From NCBI GenBank assembly GCA_900100325.1, contig LT629697.1:682001-746000 (forward strand): a DNA stretch of 64,000 nt. The letters run 5' to 3'. Numbering within the stretch: position 1 is the stretch's first letter; each line of letters starts with the position of its first letter. Under the pieces are notes generated by a model. The model had not been told where the DNA came from. It saw nothing but the letters and a program-made list of their open reading frames with translations, and ran no database searches. The DNA comes from Frankineae bacterium MT45. Its GTDB lineage: Bacteria > Actinomycetota > Actinomycetes > Mycobacteriales > Jatrophihabitantaceae. Of this stretch, positions 9,751 to 18,154 are shown piece by piece. Both the position numbers and the translations under genes were made by a program.

Positions 9751-11553
9751 ATGTGTGGTCTAGCGGGTGAGATCCGCTTCGACGGACAGAGCGCCGACGC
9801 CGCGGCCGTCGAGCGGATCTGCGTCAAGATGGCGCCGCGCGGACCGGACGGCAACGGGATCTGGGCGAATGGACGGGTCGCCTTCGGCCACCGCCGCCTG
9901 TCGATCATCGACCTCTCTGACGCCGGGGCCCAGCCGCTGGTCGACTCCGACCTGGGCCTGACCGTCGTCTTCAACGGCTGCATCTACAACTACCGGCAAC
10001 TCCGCGGTGAGTTGGAGGCGGCCGGCTACCGCTTCTTCTCCACCTCCGACACCGAGGTGATCACCAAGGCCTACCACCACTGGGGCGCCTCCTGCGTGGA
10101 ACGCTTCCTGGGGATGTTCGCCTTCGTCATCCTGGAGCGGCGCAGCGGCGTGGTGGTGATGGCCCGTGACCGTCTGGGCATCAAGCCGCTGTACCTGGAC
10201 CAGACGCCCGCGCGCCTGCGGTTCGCCTCGACGCTCCCGGCGTTGCTGGCCGCCGGGGGCACCGACACGTCGATCCACCGCACCGCACTGGCCTACTACA
10301 TGTCGTTCCACTCGGTCGTGCCGGCGCCGCACACCATTCTCACCGGGGTGCGGAAACTGCCGCCGGCGACGGTGCGGACGATTCAGCCGGACGGTTCCTT
10401 CAGCGACTGGGTCTACTGGGACGCGGTCTTTGCCCGGGATGACTCGATGGCCGGCGCTGGCTCGATGGTTGGAGCGTCTGCCCAGGATTGGCAGGAGGCG
10501 CTGCTGGCGAGCCTGCGCACCGCGGTCGAGCGGCGCATGGTCGCCGATGTACCCGTCGGGGTGCTGCTGTCGGGCGGGATCGACTCGAGTCTCGTCGTCG
10601 CCCTGCTGGCCGAGGCCGGACAGAGCGACCTGATGACCTTCAGCATCGGCTTCGACGCGGCCGGCGGCGAGAGTGGTGACGAGTTCGAGTACTCCGACCT
10701 GGTGGCCCGCCACTTCGGGACGAAGCATCACCGCATCCCGATCGACTCATCGCGGCTGCTCCCCGGAATCGACGCCGCGATCGACGCGATGAGCGAGCCG
10801 ATGGTGAGCCACGACTGCGTCGCCTTCTACCTGCTGAGCCAGGACGTCTCCCAGGAGGTGAAGGTGGTTCAGTCCGGGCAGGGCGCCGACGAGGTGCTCG
10901 GCGGCTACGACTGGTACCCACCACTGCTCGGGGTTCCTCGCTCGGAGGCGGTGGAGGCGTACGCGAACGTCTTCTTCGACCGGCGTTTTGTCGCGCTCGG
11001 CTCGCTGCTCTCGCCGGAGTGGATGATCGCCGACGACGCGCCGACGGCCTTCGTCGCCGCCCAGTTCGCCCGTCCCGGCGCTGAGACGACGGTCGACGCG
11101 GCGCTGCGCAACGACACCACGATCATGCTGGTCGACGACCCGGTGAAGCGCGTGGACAACATGACGATGGCCTGGGGCCTGGAGGCTCGGGTGCCGTTCC
11201 TGGACCACGAGTTCGTCGAGCTGGCCGGGAGAATCCCCCCGGAATTAAAGCTGGAACTCGGTGGCAAGGGCGTGCTGAAGCGGGCCAGTCGCGGGGTGGT
11301 GCCGGATGAGGTCATCGATCGGACGAAGGGGAGCTTCCCGGTGCCGGCGATTCGCCAGCTGGAGGGGCCGTACCTGGAGCGGGTGCGCGAGGCGCTCTCC
11401 GACCCGGCGGCGCGGGCCCGTGGCCTCTTCCAGAGCGAGCCGGTTGAGCGGATGCTGGCTGAGCCGAACAAGACGCGGACGACCCTCGGTTCGAATGCGC
11501 TCTGGCAGCTCGCGCTGCTGGAGATGTGGCTGCAGAAGATGGATATTCGCTAG
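9751..11553 (+). CDS. Asparagine-synthase-family glutamine amidotransferase
   Basis: 600 residues. After Met removal the N-terminal MCGLAGEIRFDG supplies the Ntn glutaminase nucleophile Cys2; residues about 1-200 form the glutaminase domain (GHRRLSIIDLS, VVFNGCIYNYRQLR). The synthetase half carries the pyrophosphate loop LLSGGIDSS at residues 271-279 and GQGADEVLGGYDWYP. It should move ammonia from glutamine onto a carboxylate activated with ATP as an acyl-adenylate. The size and partnership with an ATP-grasp ligase and a peptidase resemble the amidotransferase of the N-acetylglutaminylglutamine-amide trio, so an amidated peptide is a better guess than free asparagine. A GGAG-type ribosome-binding site (GCGGAGCAGAC) precedes the ATG. 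Confidence 0.88.
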   Translation: MCGLAGEIRFDGQSADAAAVERICVKMAPRGPDGNGIWANGRVAFGHRRLSIIDLSDAGAQPLVDSDLGLTVVFNGCIYNYRQLRGELEAAGYRFFSTSDTEVITKAYHHWGASCVERFLGMFAFVILERRSGVVVMARDRLGIKPLYLDQTPARLRFASTLPALLAAGGTDTSIHRTALAYYMSFHSVVPAPHTILTGVRKLPPATVRTIQPDGSFSDWVYWDAVFARDDSMAGAGSMVGASAQDWQEALLASLRTAVERRMVADVPVGVLLSGGIDSSLVVALLAEAGQSDLMTFSIGFDAAGGESGDEFEYSDLVARHFGTKHHRIPIDSSRLLPGIDAAIDAMSEPMVSHDCVAFYLLSQDVSQEVKVVQSGQGADEVLGGYDWYPPLLGVPRSEAVEAYANVFFDRRFVALGSLLSPEWMIADDAPTAFVAAQFARPGAETTVDAALRNDTTIMLVDDPVKRVDNMTMAWGLEARVPFLDHEFVELAGRIPPELKLELGGKGVLKRASRGVVPDEVIDRTKGSFPVPAIRQLEGPYLERVREALSDPAARARGLFQSEPVERMLAEPNKTRTTLGSNALWQLALLEMWLQKMDIR

Positions 11554-11555
11554 GG

Positions 11556-13424
11556 ATGGTGCTCCACCCTGCGCTGAACGAGCAGTCAGACCTCGCCGGG
11601 CTGATGCGTCAACTGGTCGACGCCTGGGGGAGTTGGGCACCGAGCGTCTCGCCGGACTCTGACCACGTCGCCTTCGTCAGTGACCGGAGCGGGCGCCCCG
11701 AGGTGTGGGTGCAGGCGATGGCTTCGGGGCCGGCGCCGGACCTGGCCGACGCGGTGCGGGTGCCGGTCTCGCCCGACCCGGTCGTGTCGGTGCATTGGTC
11801 CTCCGACGGCGAGTGGCTGGCCTGCGCGGTGGCTGCGCACGGTGGCGTGCGCACCGAGGTGTGGGTGGTCCGGCCGGATGGGTCCCAGCTGCAGCGGATC
11901 GCCGGCTCGGCTGAACACCACGCGACGCTCGGCCCCTGGACGCGTCATGGTCGCCAAGTCGTCATCACGAACATCCCGGGAAAGGCGGGTGATTCCAGCG
12001 CTGAGCTGGTCGACCCGGCCACCGGTGAGCATGAGCCGCTGGCCGTCGGTGCGCTGGTTGACGTTCTGGACCTCTCGGCCGGTGAGCGGTTCGCCCTGCT
12101 GCGGGACGGGAAGCGGGGGGCTCAGTTCTGCGTGGTCCTCGATCGTGAACTCGACTCCGACCACCCGCTCCTCCCATATCCGCAGACCGGTTCGACGAGC
12201 GCGGGAATGCTCCGCCCGGCACCCTACGGCGACGAGACGGCGATGGTCGCGTACCTGGTGTCGGATGCCGGTCAGCCGCGGAAGGCCTTACTGGCTATAC
12301 CCATTCACGCCGACGGTGAGCGGGGTGAGGTCGGGCTGCTGGCTGCGCGTGAGGACGGTGAACTCGACTTCGTCGATGCCGACGATGCCGGCCGGGAGAT
12401 GGTGCTGGTCTGGAATGTGCAGGGTCGCAGCGAGGTGGAGCTCCTCGACGTCGAGTCGGGGCGGCGCACCCCTTTGCCGGACCTGCCGGGCGCGGTGGTG
12501 GATGGGTGTGTGCTGTCACGAGACGGTTCCTGCGTCGTCCTCTGCGTGCAGTCACCGACCCGCCCCCAGGAGATCTGGCGTCTCGATCTCGGCTCGCTGA
12601 CCTGGCATCAGGTCTCCGACCGGCCGCCGCTGCCGGACGCTTCGTTGGTGACGCCGACGCTGCAGCATTTCCTGGCTCATGACGGCCTCCCGCTGAGTGG
12701 CTGGCTGTACCGGGCCGTCGGGCCGCAGCAGGCGGGACCGGCGATGCTGAGCCTGCACGGCGGTCCGGAGTCGCAGGAGCGGCCGACCTTCAGTGCCCAG
12801 CACCAGGCGCTTGCCGCGGCTGGGATCAGCGTCTTCGCCCCCAACATTCGCGGATCCTCCGGATACGGAAGGGCATTCGTGCACGCCGACGACCGGCATG
12901 GGCGGCATGATGCGATCACCGATGTGGAGACCTCAGCGCTGTACCTGGTCGGGATTGGGGTGGCCAATGGTCGGCGCATCGCGGTGACCGGCCGCTCCTA
13001 CGGCGGGTACCTGACGCTGGCCGCGCTGGCCCGCTTCTCGGGGCTCTTCGCGGCCGGGGTGGACATCTGCGGCATGTCGGATCTAATGACGTTCTACCGC
13101 GACACCGAGCCGTGGATCGCGGCGGCCGCGGTGACGAAGTACGGCGATCCGAAGACCGACGGTGCGCTGCTGCGGCAGATCTCCCCGATCAACCACGTGC
13201 GCCGGATCATCGCTCCGGTGCTGGTCGTGCACGGCGAGTTGGACACCAATGTCCCGCTCAACGAGGCGACCCAGATCGTCGCGGCGCTGCGGGCGCTGGG
13301 GCGCGACGTCGAGTACCTGGAGCTGGCCGGCGAGGGGCATGAGTACCGGCTCCCCTCGTCGCGGCTGCAGCTCATCGAGACGATGGCGCGGTTTCTGACG
13401 CTGCGGTTGGCGGTCGATCGGTAG
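11556..13424 (+). CDS. S9-family (prolyl-oligopeptidase-like) serine peptidase
   Basis: 622 residues from the ATG at 11556, 2 bp after the amidotransferase stop; a GTG at 11526 (in-frame, overlapping) is an alternative start. The N-terminal ~380 residues look like a beta-propeller (repeated SPDSDHVAFVSD-type strands). The C-terminal alpha/beta hydrolase has the triad: Ser near residue 479 in TGRSYGGYLTL, Asp near 561 in HGELDTNVPL, His near 593 in GEGHEYRLPS. There is no signal peptide, so it is probably cytosolic, cleaving short peptides. Its place behind two peptide-forming enzymes parallels the M42 peptidase of the NAGGN trio; processing or recycling of the peptide product is inferred. Confidence 0.88.
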   Translation: MVLHPALNEQSDLAGLMRQLVDAWGSWAPSVSPDSDHVAFVSDRSGRPEVWVQAMASGPAPDLADAVRVPVSPDPVVSVHWSSDGEWLACAVAAHGGVRTEVWVVRPDGSQLQRIAGSAEHHATLGPWTRHGRQVVITNIPGKAGDSSAELVDPATGEHEPLAVGALVDVLDLSAGERFALLRDGKRGAQFCVVLDRELDSDHPLLPYPQTGSTSAGMLRPAPYGDETAMVAYLVSDAGQPRKALLAIPIHADGERGEVGLLAAREDGELDFVDADDAGREMVLVWNVQGRSEVELLDVESGRRTPLPDLPGAVVDGCVLSRDGSCVVLCVQSPTRPQEIWRLDLGSLTWHQVSDRPPLPDASLVTPTLQHFLAHDGLPLSGWLYRAVGPQQAGPAMLSLHGGPESQERPTFSAQHQALAAAGISVFAPNIRGSSGYGRAFVHADDRHGRHDAITDVETSALYLVGIGVANGRRIAVTGRSYGGYLTLAALARFSGLFAAGVDICGMSDLMTFYRDTEPWIAAAAVTKYGDPKTDGALLRQISPINHVRRIIAPVLVVHGELDTNVPLNEATQIVAALRALGRDVEYLELAGEGHEYRLPSSRLQLIETMARFLTLRLAVDR

Positions 13425-14213
13425 TCAGTCGGTAGCGTTCTCCCAGTCGTACTCGAACTCCGGGAAGGGGCCGGTGGCCGTCTCGGGAACGCCCCCGGTG
13501 CCGGGCTGGTGCGGGGAGAAGATCGGGCCCGTCCACATGTCCTCGCCGATGTCGCAGCAGAAGGAGCGCAGGTCGGGGAGCCAGCCTGACTGTTGCCGGG
13601 CGAGATGGTGAGCCCAGTCCTCGGCGTCCGGGGGAAGCGGGGCGAGGAGAGTGGGCCAGCGTGCGGCGATCCCATTGGCCAGCCCGAGGAGCAGGTTCGC
13701 GTTCGGCTCGGTCATCGTGGATCCGGCGACCAGTTCGATCTGCACGCATCCATCACCGGTTCGCAGCCGCTCCAACGGAGCCTGCACCAACGCCTCTCGT
13801 AGCGCCGGCTCGAGCACTGCCAGGATTCGGGGGGCATCGCTGCCATCTCCCGAGGTGGTGACGCGCAGGGCGTCGTCGAAGCGGTGATCGCCTGTCTCGA
13901 GCTGGATGCTTGTCTCAATACTGCGGGCCTTTACCCGACGGTCCACCAGGCTGCGTCTACGAACCTCGAACTCCGGCAGGGGCGCCGGTATCGGGAAGAA
14001 GGCCATCAGCTCTGCCTCGTCGGCCAGTGCGAGCGGCCGACTCCGCCCATCGTGCTGGTGCGCTTCGATCCGCAGGGGCACCCCGGCCGTCGCGATGTCC
14101 AGGCTCCAGACGCCGCTGTTCGGCTTCAACGGGTTCTCGACCGGCGGTCCGGCCGTGATCGGCACACCGAGCATCGAGGTGGGAAATCGGTCACGGTCAA
14201 TCAGCTTCAGCAT
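13425..14213 (-). CDS. Hypothetical protein, 262 aa
   Basis: Not recognised. It is a soluble-looking, acidic protein rich in Pro, Leu and Glu, without a signal peptide or membrane segment. It begins MLKLIDRDRFPTSMLG and ends in a Pro/Gly-rich tail with FEYDWEN. A Cys pair (SFCCDIGEDMW) and a basic stretch RRRSLVDRRVKAR are the only notable local features. Codon use is normal for the region. Its stop abuts the stop of the convergent S9 peptidase with no intervening base. It lies 63 bp downstream of the MerR gene on the same strand and could be co-transcribed with it. Confidence 0.7.
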   Translation of the reverse strand: MLKLIDRDRFPTSMLGVPITAGPPVENPLKPNSGVWSLDIATAGVPLRIEAHQHDGRSRPLALADEAELMAFFPIPAPLPEFEVRRRSLVDRRVKARSIETSIQLETGDHRFDDALRVTTSGDGSDAPRILAVLEPALREALVQAPLERLRTGDGCVQIELVAGSTMTEPNANLLLGLANGIAARWPTLLAPLPPDAEDWAHHLARQQSGWLPDLRSFCCDIGEDMWTGPIFSPHQPGTGGVPETATGPFPEFEYDWENATD

Positions 14214-14276
14214 GGCGATTCCCTCCGAATCTCAAGCGGTCGATCCGGACGCTATCAGCCGCTGGCCGGGCTTGAT

Positions 14277-14699
14277 TCAGCTCAGTTCGAGGAGGCGCTG
14301 GCGGCAGTCGGCCGCGACGTCGTCGACCTCGCGCAGGGTTCGCCGCAGGTCGCGCTGCCGGGCCCGCAGATCCTCGCCCAGCTCGTCCAGACGGGCCAGC
14401 AGCTTGGTGAGCTGACGCCGCTCGCTGGCCTGCGCGCCGTCGTACATATTGACGATGTCGGCGATCTCGCCCAGTGACATCCCAAACCGCTTGCCCCGCA
14501 GGATCAGCTTCAACCGGGCATGCTCGCGGGCCCGGTAGATCCGCGCAGTGCCCTGCCGCTCGGGCGCGATCAGCCCTTCGGCCTCGTAGAAGCGCAGCGT
14601 CCGCGTGCTCACGCCCAGCTCGTCGGCCAACTCGCGCACGCTCCAGGTGCGCTCGACCGGCGGATCGGCCAGTAGTGGCGCTTTCGTCTTCGGCGGCAT
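14277..14699 (-). CDS. MerR-family regulator, LiuR-like
   Basis: 140 residues. The N-terminal winged helix carries WSVRELADELGVSTRTLRFYEAEGLI and a following IYRAREHARLKLILRGKRFGMSLGEI, then a coiled-coil dimerisation helix of about 45 residues. There is no Cys metal site, which fits the acyl-CoA-responsive LiuR subgroup. It is divergent from a leucine/isovalerate catabolic operon, with a near-perfect dyad in the 60-bp gap, so it most likely controls that operon and itself. The inducer (a branched-chain acyl-CoA) is inferred from the family. Confidence 0.85.
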   Translation of the reverse strand: MPPKTKAPLLADPPVERTWSVRELADELGVSTRTLRFYEAEGLIAPERQGTARIYRAREHARLKLILRGKRFGMSLGEIADIVNMYDGAQASERRQLTKLLARLDELGEDLRARQRDLRRTLREVDDVAADCRQRLLELS

Positions 14700-14719
14700 G
14701 GCGCTATCATCGCTTTACG

Positions 14720-14735
14720 TTGACGTAAACGTCAA
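14720..14735. promoter_or_regulatory. Probable MerR/LiuR operator
   Basis: TTGACGT-AA-ACGTCAA is a 7+7 bp inverted repeat with a 2-bp centre, placed between the divergent MerR gene and the acyl-CoA dehydrogenase. An overlapping dyad TTTACG-TTGA-CGTAAA starts at 14714. Position and style match the LiuR operators I know for branched-chain amino-acid regulons. Confidence 0.75.
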
Positions 14736-14759
14736 GCAGGACCGAATTGGAGTCGACCG

Positions 14760-15920
14760 ATGCCGTTCGAACTATCCGACGAACACGAGGCGTTCCGCCG
14801 TGTGGTGCGCGACTTCGCCGAGCGCGAGGTGGCGCCGCACGTGGCCGGTTGGGATCGCGACCACTACTTTCCGACGCATCTGGTGGCGGCGATGGGCGAA
14901 CTGGGGCTCTTCGGGCTGGTCGTCGATGAGGAGTACGGCGGCGCCAAGAGCGAGGGTGCCTTCACCAGTCTCTGCGTGGCCATCGAGGAACTGGGCCGGG
15001 TCGATCAGTCGATCGGCATCACCCTGTCGGCCGGCGTCGGCCTGGGCATCAACCCCATCCTCACCTTCGGCAACGACGATCAGAAGAACCAGTGGCTTCC
15101 TGACCTGGTGGCCGGGCGGAGCATCGCCGCCTTCGGCCTCACCGAACCGGGCGCAGGATCGGACGCCGGAGCCGGCAAGACCCGGGCCGAACTCGTCGAC
15201 GGTGAGTGGATCGTCAATGGAAGTAAGGCCTTCATCACCAACTCCGGAACTGACGTCACCTCCGTGGTGACGGTGACCGCCCGTACCGGCCCGAACGAGA
15301 TCTCGGCGATCATGATTCCGGCCGGCACGCCTGGGCTCACCGTCGACCCGCCCTACGAGAAGTTGGGCTGGCGGATCTCCGACACGCACGGCCTCACCTT
15401 CGATGACCTGCACGTCCCCGAGTCGAACCTCCTGGGCGTACGCGGCAGCGGCCTGCGGCAGTTCCTGGCCATCCTCGACGACGGCCGGATCGCGATCTCG
15501 GCGCTGGCCCTCGGCCTGGCTCGCGCCTGCCTGGAGCAGAGCCTGGCCTACGCCAAGCAGCGGAGCACCTTCGGCAGCCCGATCGGAGCGCGGCAGGCGG
15601 TCGCGTTCCAGCTCAGCGACCTTGCCGTCTCGATCGAAGCGGCCCGTCTGTTGACCTATCAGGCGGCGGCGCTGAAGGACGCCGGCCGCCCGGCCAAGGA
15701 GGTGAGCCAGGCCGCGGCGATGGCCAAGCTCTACAGCAGCGAGGCCGCGATCGACGCGACCCGGATCGCCACCCAGGTCTTCGGCGGGAACGGCTTCATG
15801 GAGGAGTACCCGGTGGCCCGCTTCTACCGCGACGCCAAAATCCTCGAGTTGGGCGAGGGGACGTCGGAGATCCAGCGTCTGGTCATCGCGCGCGGGCTCG
15901 GACTCCCGGTCACGACATGA
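14760..15920 (+). CDS. Acyl-CoA dehydrogenase (isovaleryl-CoA dehydrogenase-like)
   Basis: 386-residue FAD flavoenzyme, full length. Motifs: AAFGLTEPGAGSDA (FAD/substrate contact), the C-terminal QVFGGNGFMEEYPVARFYRD and LELGEGTSEIQRLVIAR, whose Glu is the catalytic-base position of short/branched-chain enzymes. Within this operon the substrate is probably isovaleryl-CoA or a related branched acyl-CoA, as for mycobacterial FadE19. GGAG at 14749-14752 sits 7 nt before the ATG. Its stop overlaps the next gene by 4 bp (ATGA), so no carboxylase alpha subunit lies between them, unlike the mycobacterial cluster. Confidence 0.9.
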   Translation: MPFELSDEHEAFRRVVRDFAEREVAPHVAGWDRDHYFPTHLVAAMGELGLFGLVVDEEYGGAKSEGAFTSLCVAIEELGRVDQSIGITLSAGVGLGINPILTFGNDDQKNQWLPDLVAGRSIAAFGLTEPGAGSDAGAGKTRAELVDGEWIVNGSKAFITNSGTDVTSVVTVTARTGPNEISAIMIPAGTPGLTVDPPYEKLGWRISDTHGLTFDDLHVPESNLLGVRGSGLRQFLAILDDGRIAISALALGLARACLEQSLAYAKQRSTFGSPIGARQAVAFQLSDLAVSIEAARLLTYQAAALKDAGRPAKEVSQAAAMAKLYSSEAAIDATRIATQVFGGNGFMEEYPVARFYRDAKILELGEGTSEIQRLVIARGLGLPVTT

Positions 15921-17434
15921 GTGACAAGTACCAGCTCGCCCGGGAGGCGACGCTGCGCCCGTCGCCGAAAGCCGCGGCCAAGCTCGAAGCGCAGCAGAAG
16001 CTCTACGTCCGCGACCGGGTCGCGCTGCTCCTGGATGAGGGGAGCTTCGTTGAGGACGGGCAGCTGGCGAACGCGCTCAGCTCGGGACTTCCGGCCGACG
16101 GGGTCGTCACCGGGCAGGGCCTCGTCGACGGCCGGCCGGTGCTGGTGGTGGCCAACGATCCCTCGGTAAAGGCGGGGTCCTGGGGTGCATTGACGGTCGA
16201 GAAGATCGTCCGGGTCACCGAGCGGGCGCTGGACGCCGAGCTGCCGATCTTCTGGCTCATCGACTCGGCCGGGGCCCGCATCACCGATCAGGTGGCCCTC
16301 TTCCCGGGGCGGCGCGGGGCCGGGCGGATCTTCCACAATCAGGTTGCCCTGTCGGGGAAAGTGCCGCAGATCTGCTGCCTCTTCGGACCATCCGCGGCCG
16401 GTGGGGCCTATATCCCCTCCTTCTGCGACATCGTGATCATGGTCGAGGGGAACGCCTCGATGTACCTGGGATCGCCGCGAATGGCGCAGATGGTGGTCGG
16501 CGAGGAGGTGTCGCTGGAGGAGATGGGCGGCGCCCGTATGCACTGCACGATCTCCGGCTGCGGTGACAATCTGGCCGTCGATGATGTCGACGCCATCGAG
16601 CAGGCCCGGCTCTACTTCTCCTACCTGCCGACGTGTTGGCGTGAGCAGCCGCCCGCCCTACAGCCGCTGGAGCCGTCCATCGACTTGGATGACGAGTCGG
16701 TTCCGGAGCAGGAGTCGGTGCCCTTCGACATCCACGAGATCATCGACGGCATCGTCGACGAGGACTCGTTCTTCGAGGTGAAGCCGCTCTTCGCGGCCGA
16801 GCTCGTGGTGGGCTTCGGACGGGTGGACGGGCACTCGGTCGGCGTCGTCGCGAACAACAGCGCGGTGCGCGGTGGTGTCCTCTTCGTCGACTCGGCCGAC
16901 AAGGCGGCCCGCTTCATCTCGCTCTGTGACGCCTTCAACGTCCCGCTGCTCTACCTGGCCGACGTCCCCGGCTTCATGATCGGCAGCGCGGTGGAACGTC
17001 AGGGAATCATTCGGCATGGAGCGAAGATGATCACCGCCGTCGCCGAGGCCACCGTGCCGCAACTCTCCGTGATCGTGCGCAAGGCCTACGGTGCCGGCCT
17101 CTACGCCATGGACGGTCCCGGGTTCATGCCGGACGCCTGCATCGCGCTGGCCACGGCGAAGATCGCCGTGATGGGTCCGCAGGCCGCCGTCAATGCGGTT
17201 TATGCCGGAAAAATAGCGGAGATCTCCGACGCGGCGGAGCGGGATGACTTCGTCTCCCGGATGCGCGCGGAGTACGAGCAGGACGTTGATCTGATGCGGC
17301 TGGCCTCGGATCTGGTCATTGACGCGGTCATCACGCCGGCCGAGTTACGTTCGCAGGTGCAGGCAAGATTTGCCGTCCTCGTCGGAAAGTCGCGTGCCGT
17401 TCCCGCCAAACGCCATGGCGTACCGCCAGTATGA
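15917..17434 (+). CDS. Acyl-CoA carboxylase beta (carboxyltransferase) subunit, methylcrotonyl-CoA type
   Basis: 505 residues, AccD/PccB family. The two crotonase-like halves are visible: IDSAGARITDQVALFPGRRGAGRIF and SAAGGAYIPSFCDIV in the first, then LADVPGFMIGSAVERQGIIRHGAKM and KAYGAGLYAMDGPGFMPD in the second. It transfers CO2 from carboxybiotin to an acyl-CoA. The neighbours (isovaleryl-CoA dehydrogenase-like, MaoC, CitE, CoA transferase) point to 3-methylcrotonyl-CoA. The biotin-carrying alpha subunit is not in the window, so it must be supplied from another locus. Overlaps the dehydrogenase by 4 bp. Confidence 0.92.
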   Translation: MSDKYQLAREATLRPSPKAAAKLEAQQKLYVRDRVALLLDEGSFVEDGQLANALSSGLPADGVVTGQGLVDGRPVLVVANDPSVKAGSWGALTVEKIVRVTERALDAELPIFWLIDSAGARITDQVALFPGRRGAGRIFHNQVALSGKVPQICCLFGPSAAGGAYIPSFCDIVIMVEGNASMYLGSPRMAQMVVGEEVSLEEMGGARMHCTISGCGDNLAVDDVDAIEQARLYFSYLPTCWREQPPALQPLEPSIDLDDESVPEQESVPFDIHEIIDGIVDEDSFFEVKPLFAAELVVGFGRVDGHSVGVVANNSAVRGGVLFVDSADKAARFISLCDAFNVPLLYLADVPGFMIGSAVERQGIIRHGAKMITAVAEATVPQLSVIVRKAYGAGLYAMDGPGFMPDACIALATAKIAVMGPQAAVNAVYAGKIAEISDAAERDDFVSRMRAEYEQDVDLMRLASDLVIDAVITPAELRSQVQARFAVLVGKSRAVPAKRHGVPPV

Positions 17435-17466
17435 CGGTGGGAGAAGGGCATGACGGGGGATAGTGA

Positions 17467-17652
17467 GTGACGGAAGTGGAAGCTAGTAGTCGTTTTGCAA
17501 CGGTGGAGGAGATGGCAGCGGTGATTGCGGCACTGGCCCAGTTGCGCAAGCGGCTGGCGGCACCGTTGAACGAATCGCGCTACGAAACCTGGCGATCGCA
17601 GCGGATCGAGGCGCTGCGGGCCAGCCACACCCTGGACGACGCGTTGTGGTGA
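17467..17652 (+). CDS. Small acyl-CoA carboxylase epsilon-like subunit
   Basis: 61 residues, GTG start. It has the layout of actinobacterial AccE/PccE proteins: a short variable head, a helical VEEMAAVIAALAQLRKRL segment and a C-terminal Trp (ETWRSQRIEALR...DDALW). Such subunits stabilise the alpha-beta carboxylase complex. It lies 32 bp after the beta subunit and overlaps the MaoC gene. The match is by size, pattern and position only; sequence conservation in this family is weak. Confidence 0.65.
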   Translation: MTEVEASSRFATVEEMAAVIAALAQLRKRLAAPLNESRYETWRSQRIEALRASHTLDDALW

Positions 17653-18152
17653 CGCGCGAGGAGAATCCGGGCGAACGGCGCATCGAGCAGCGCGGCCTCT
17701 GGCTGGAGGAGTTCGAGACGGGCGTCGTCTACCTGCACCGCCCGGGGCGCACCGTCACCGAGGCCGACAACGTCCTCTTCACGACGCTGACGATGAACAC
17801 GCAGGCCCTGCATCTGGATGAAGCCTGGAGCCGGCAGCAGCAGTTCGGCCAGCGACTGGTCAACAGCATGTTCACCCTGTCGACGATGGTCGGTCTCTCG
17901 GTCGCCCAGCTCACCCAGGGGACGATCGTGGCCAACCTGGGGTTCAGCGAGGTCTCCTTCGGGCATCCGGTCTTCGTCGGTGACACCCTCTACGCCGAGA
18001 CGCGGGTGCTCTCGACCCGCCGCTCCACGACGCGCCCCGGCGAGGGGGTCGTCACGCTGGAGCACGTCGCCCTCAACCAGGACGATGTCGTCGTCGCGAC
18101 CGCCACCCGGGCCACCCTCATTCGCTGCCGCCCCACGACGGACGCCGAGTAG
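17649..18152 (+). CDS. MaoC-like hot-dog hydratase
   Basis: 167 residues from GTG 17649, whose GTGA overlaps the epsilon-subunit stop; GTG 17646 is one codon earlier. Hydratase-family features are HRPGRTVTEADNVLFTTLTMNTQALHLDE (the Asp/His site), then GFSEVSFGHPVFVGDTLYAETRV. By analogy with Rv2499c in the mycobacterial leucine cluster it probably hydrates 3-methylglutaconyl-CoA to HMG-CoA. That role rests on context. The CitE-like lyase starts 2 bp after its stop. Confidence 0.85.
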   Translation: MTREENPGERRIEQRGLWLEEFETGVVYLHRPGRTVTEADNVLFTTLTMNTQALHLDEAWSRQQQFGQRLVNSMFTLSTMVGLSVAQLTQGTIVANLGFSEVSFGHPVFVGDTLYAETRVLSTRRSTTRPGEGVVTLEHVALNQDDVVVATATRATLIRCRPTTDAE

Positions 18153-18154
18153 CG

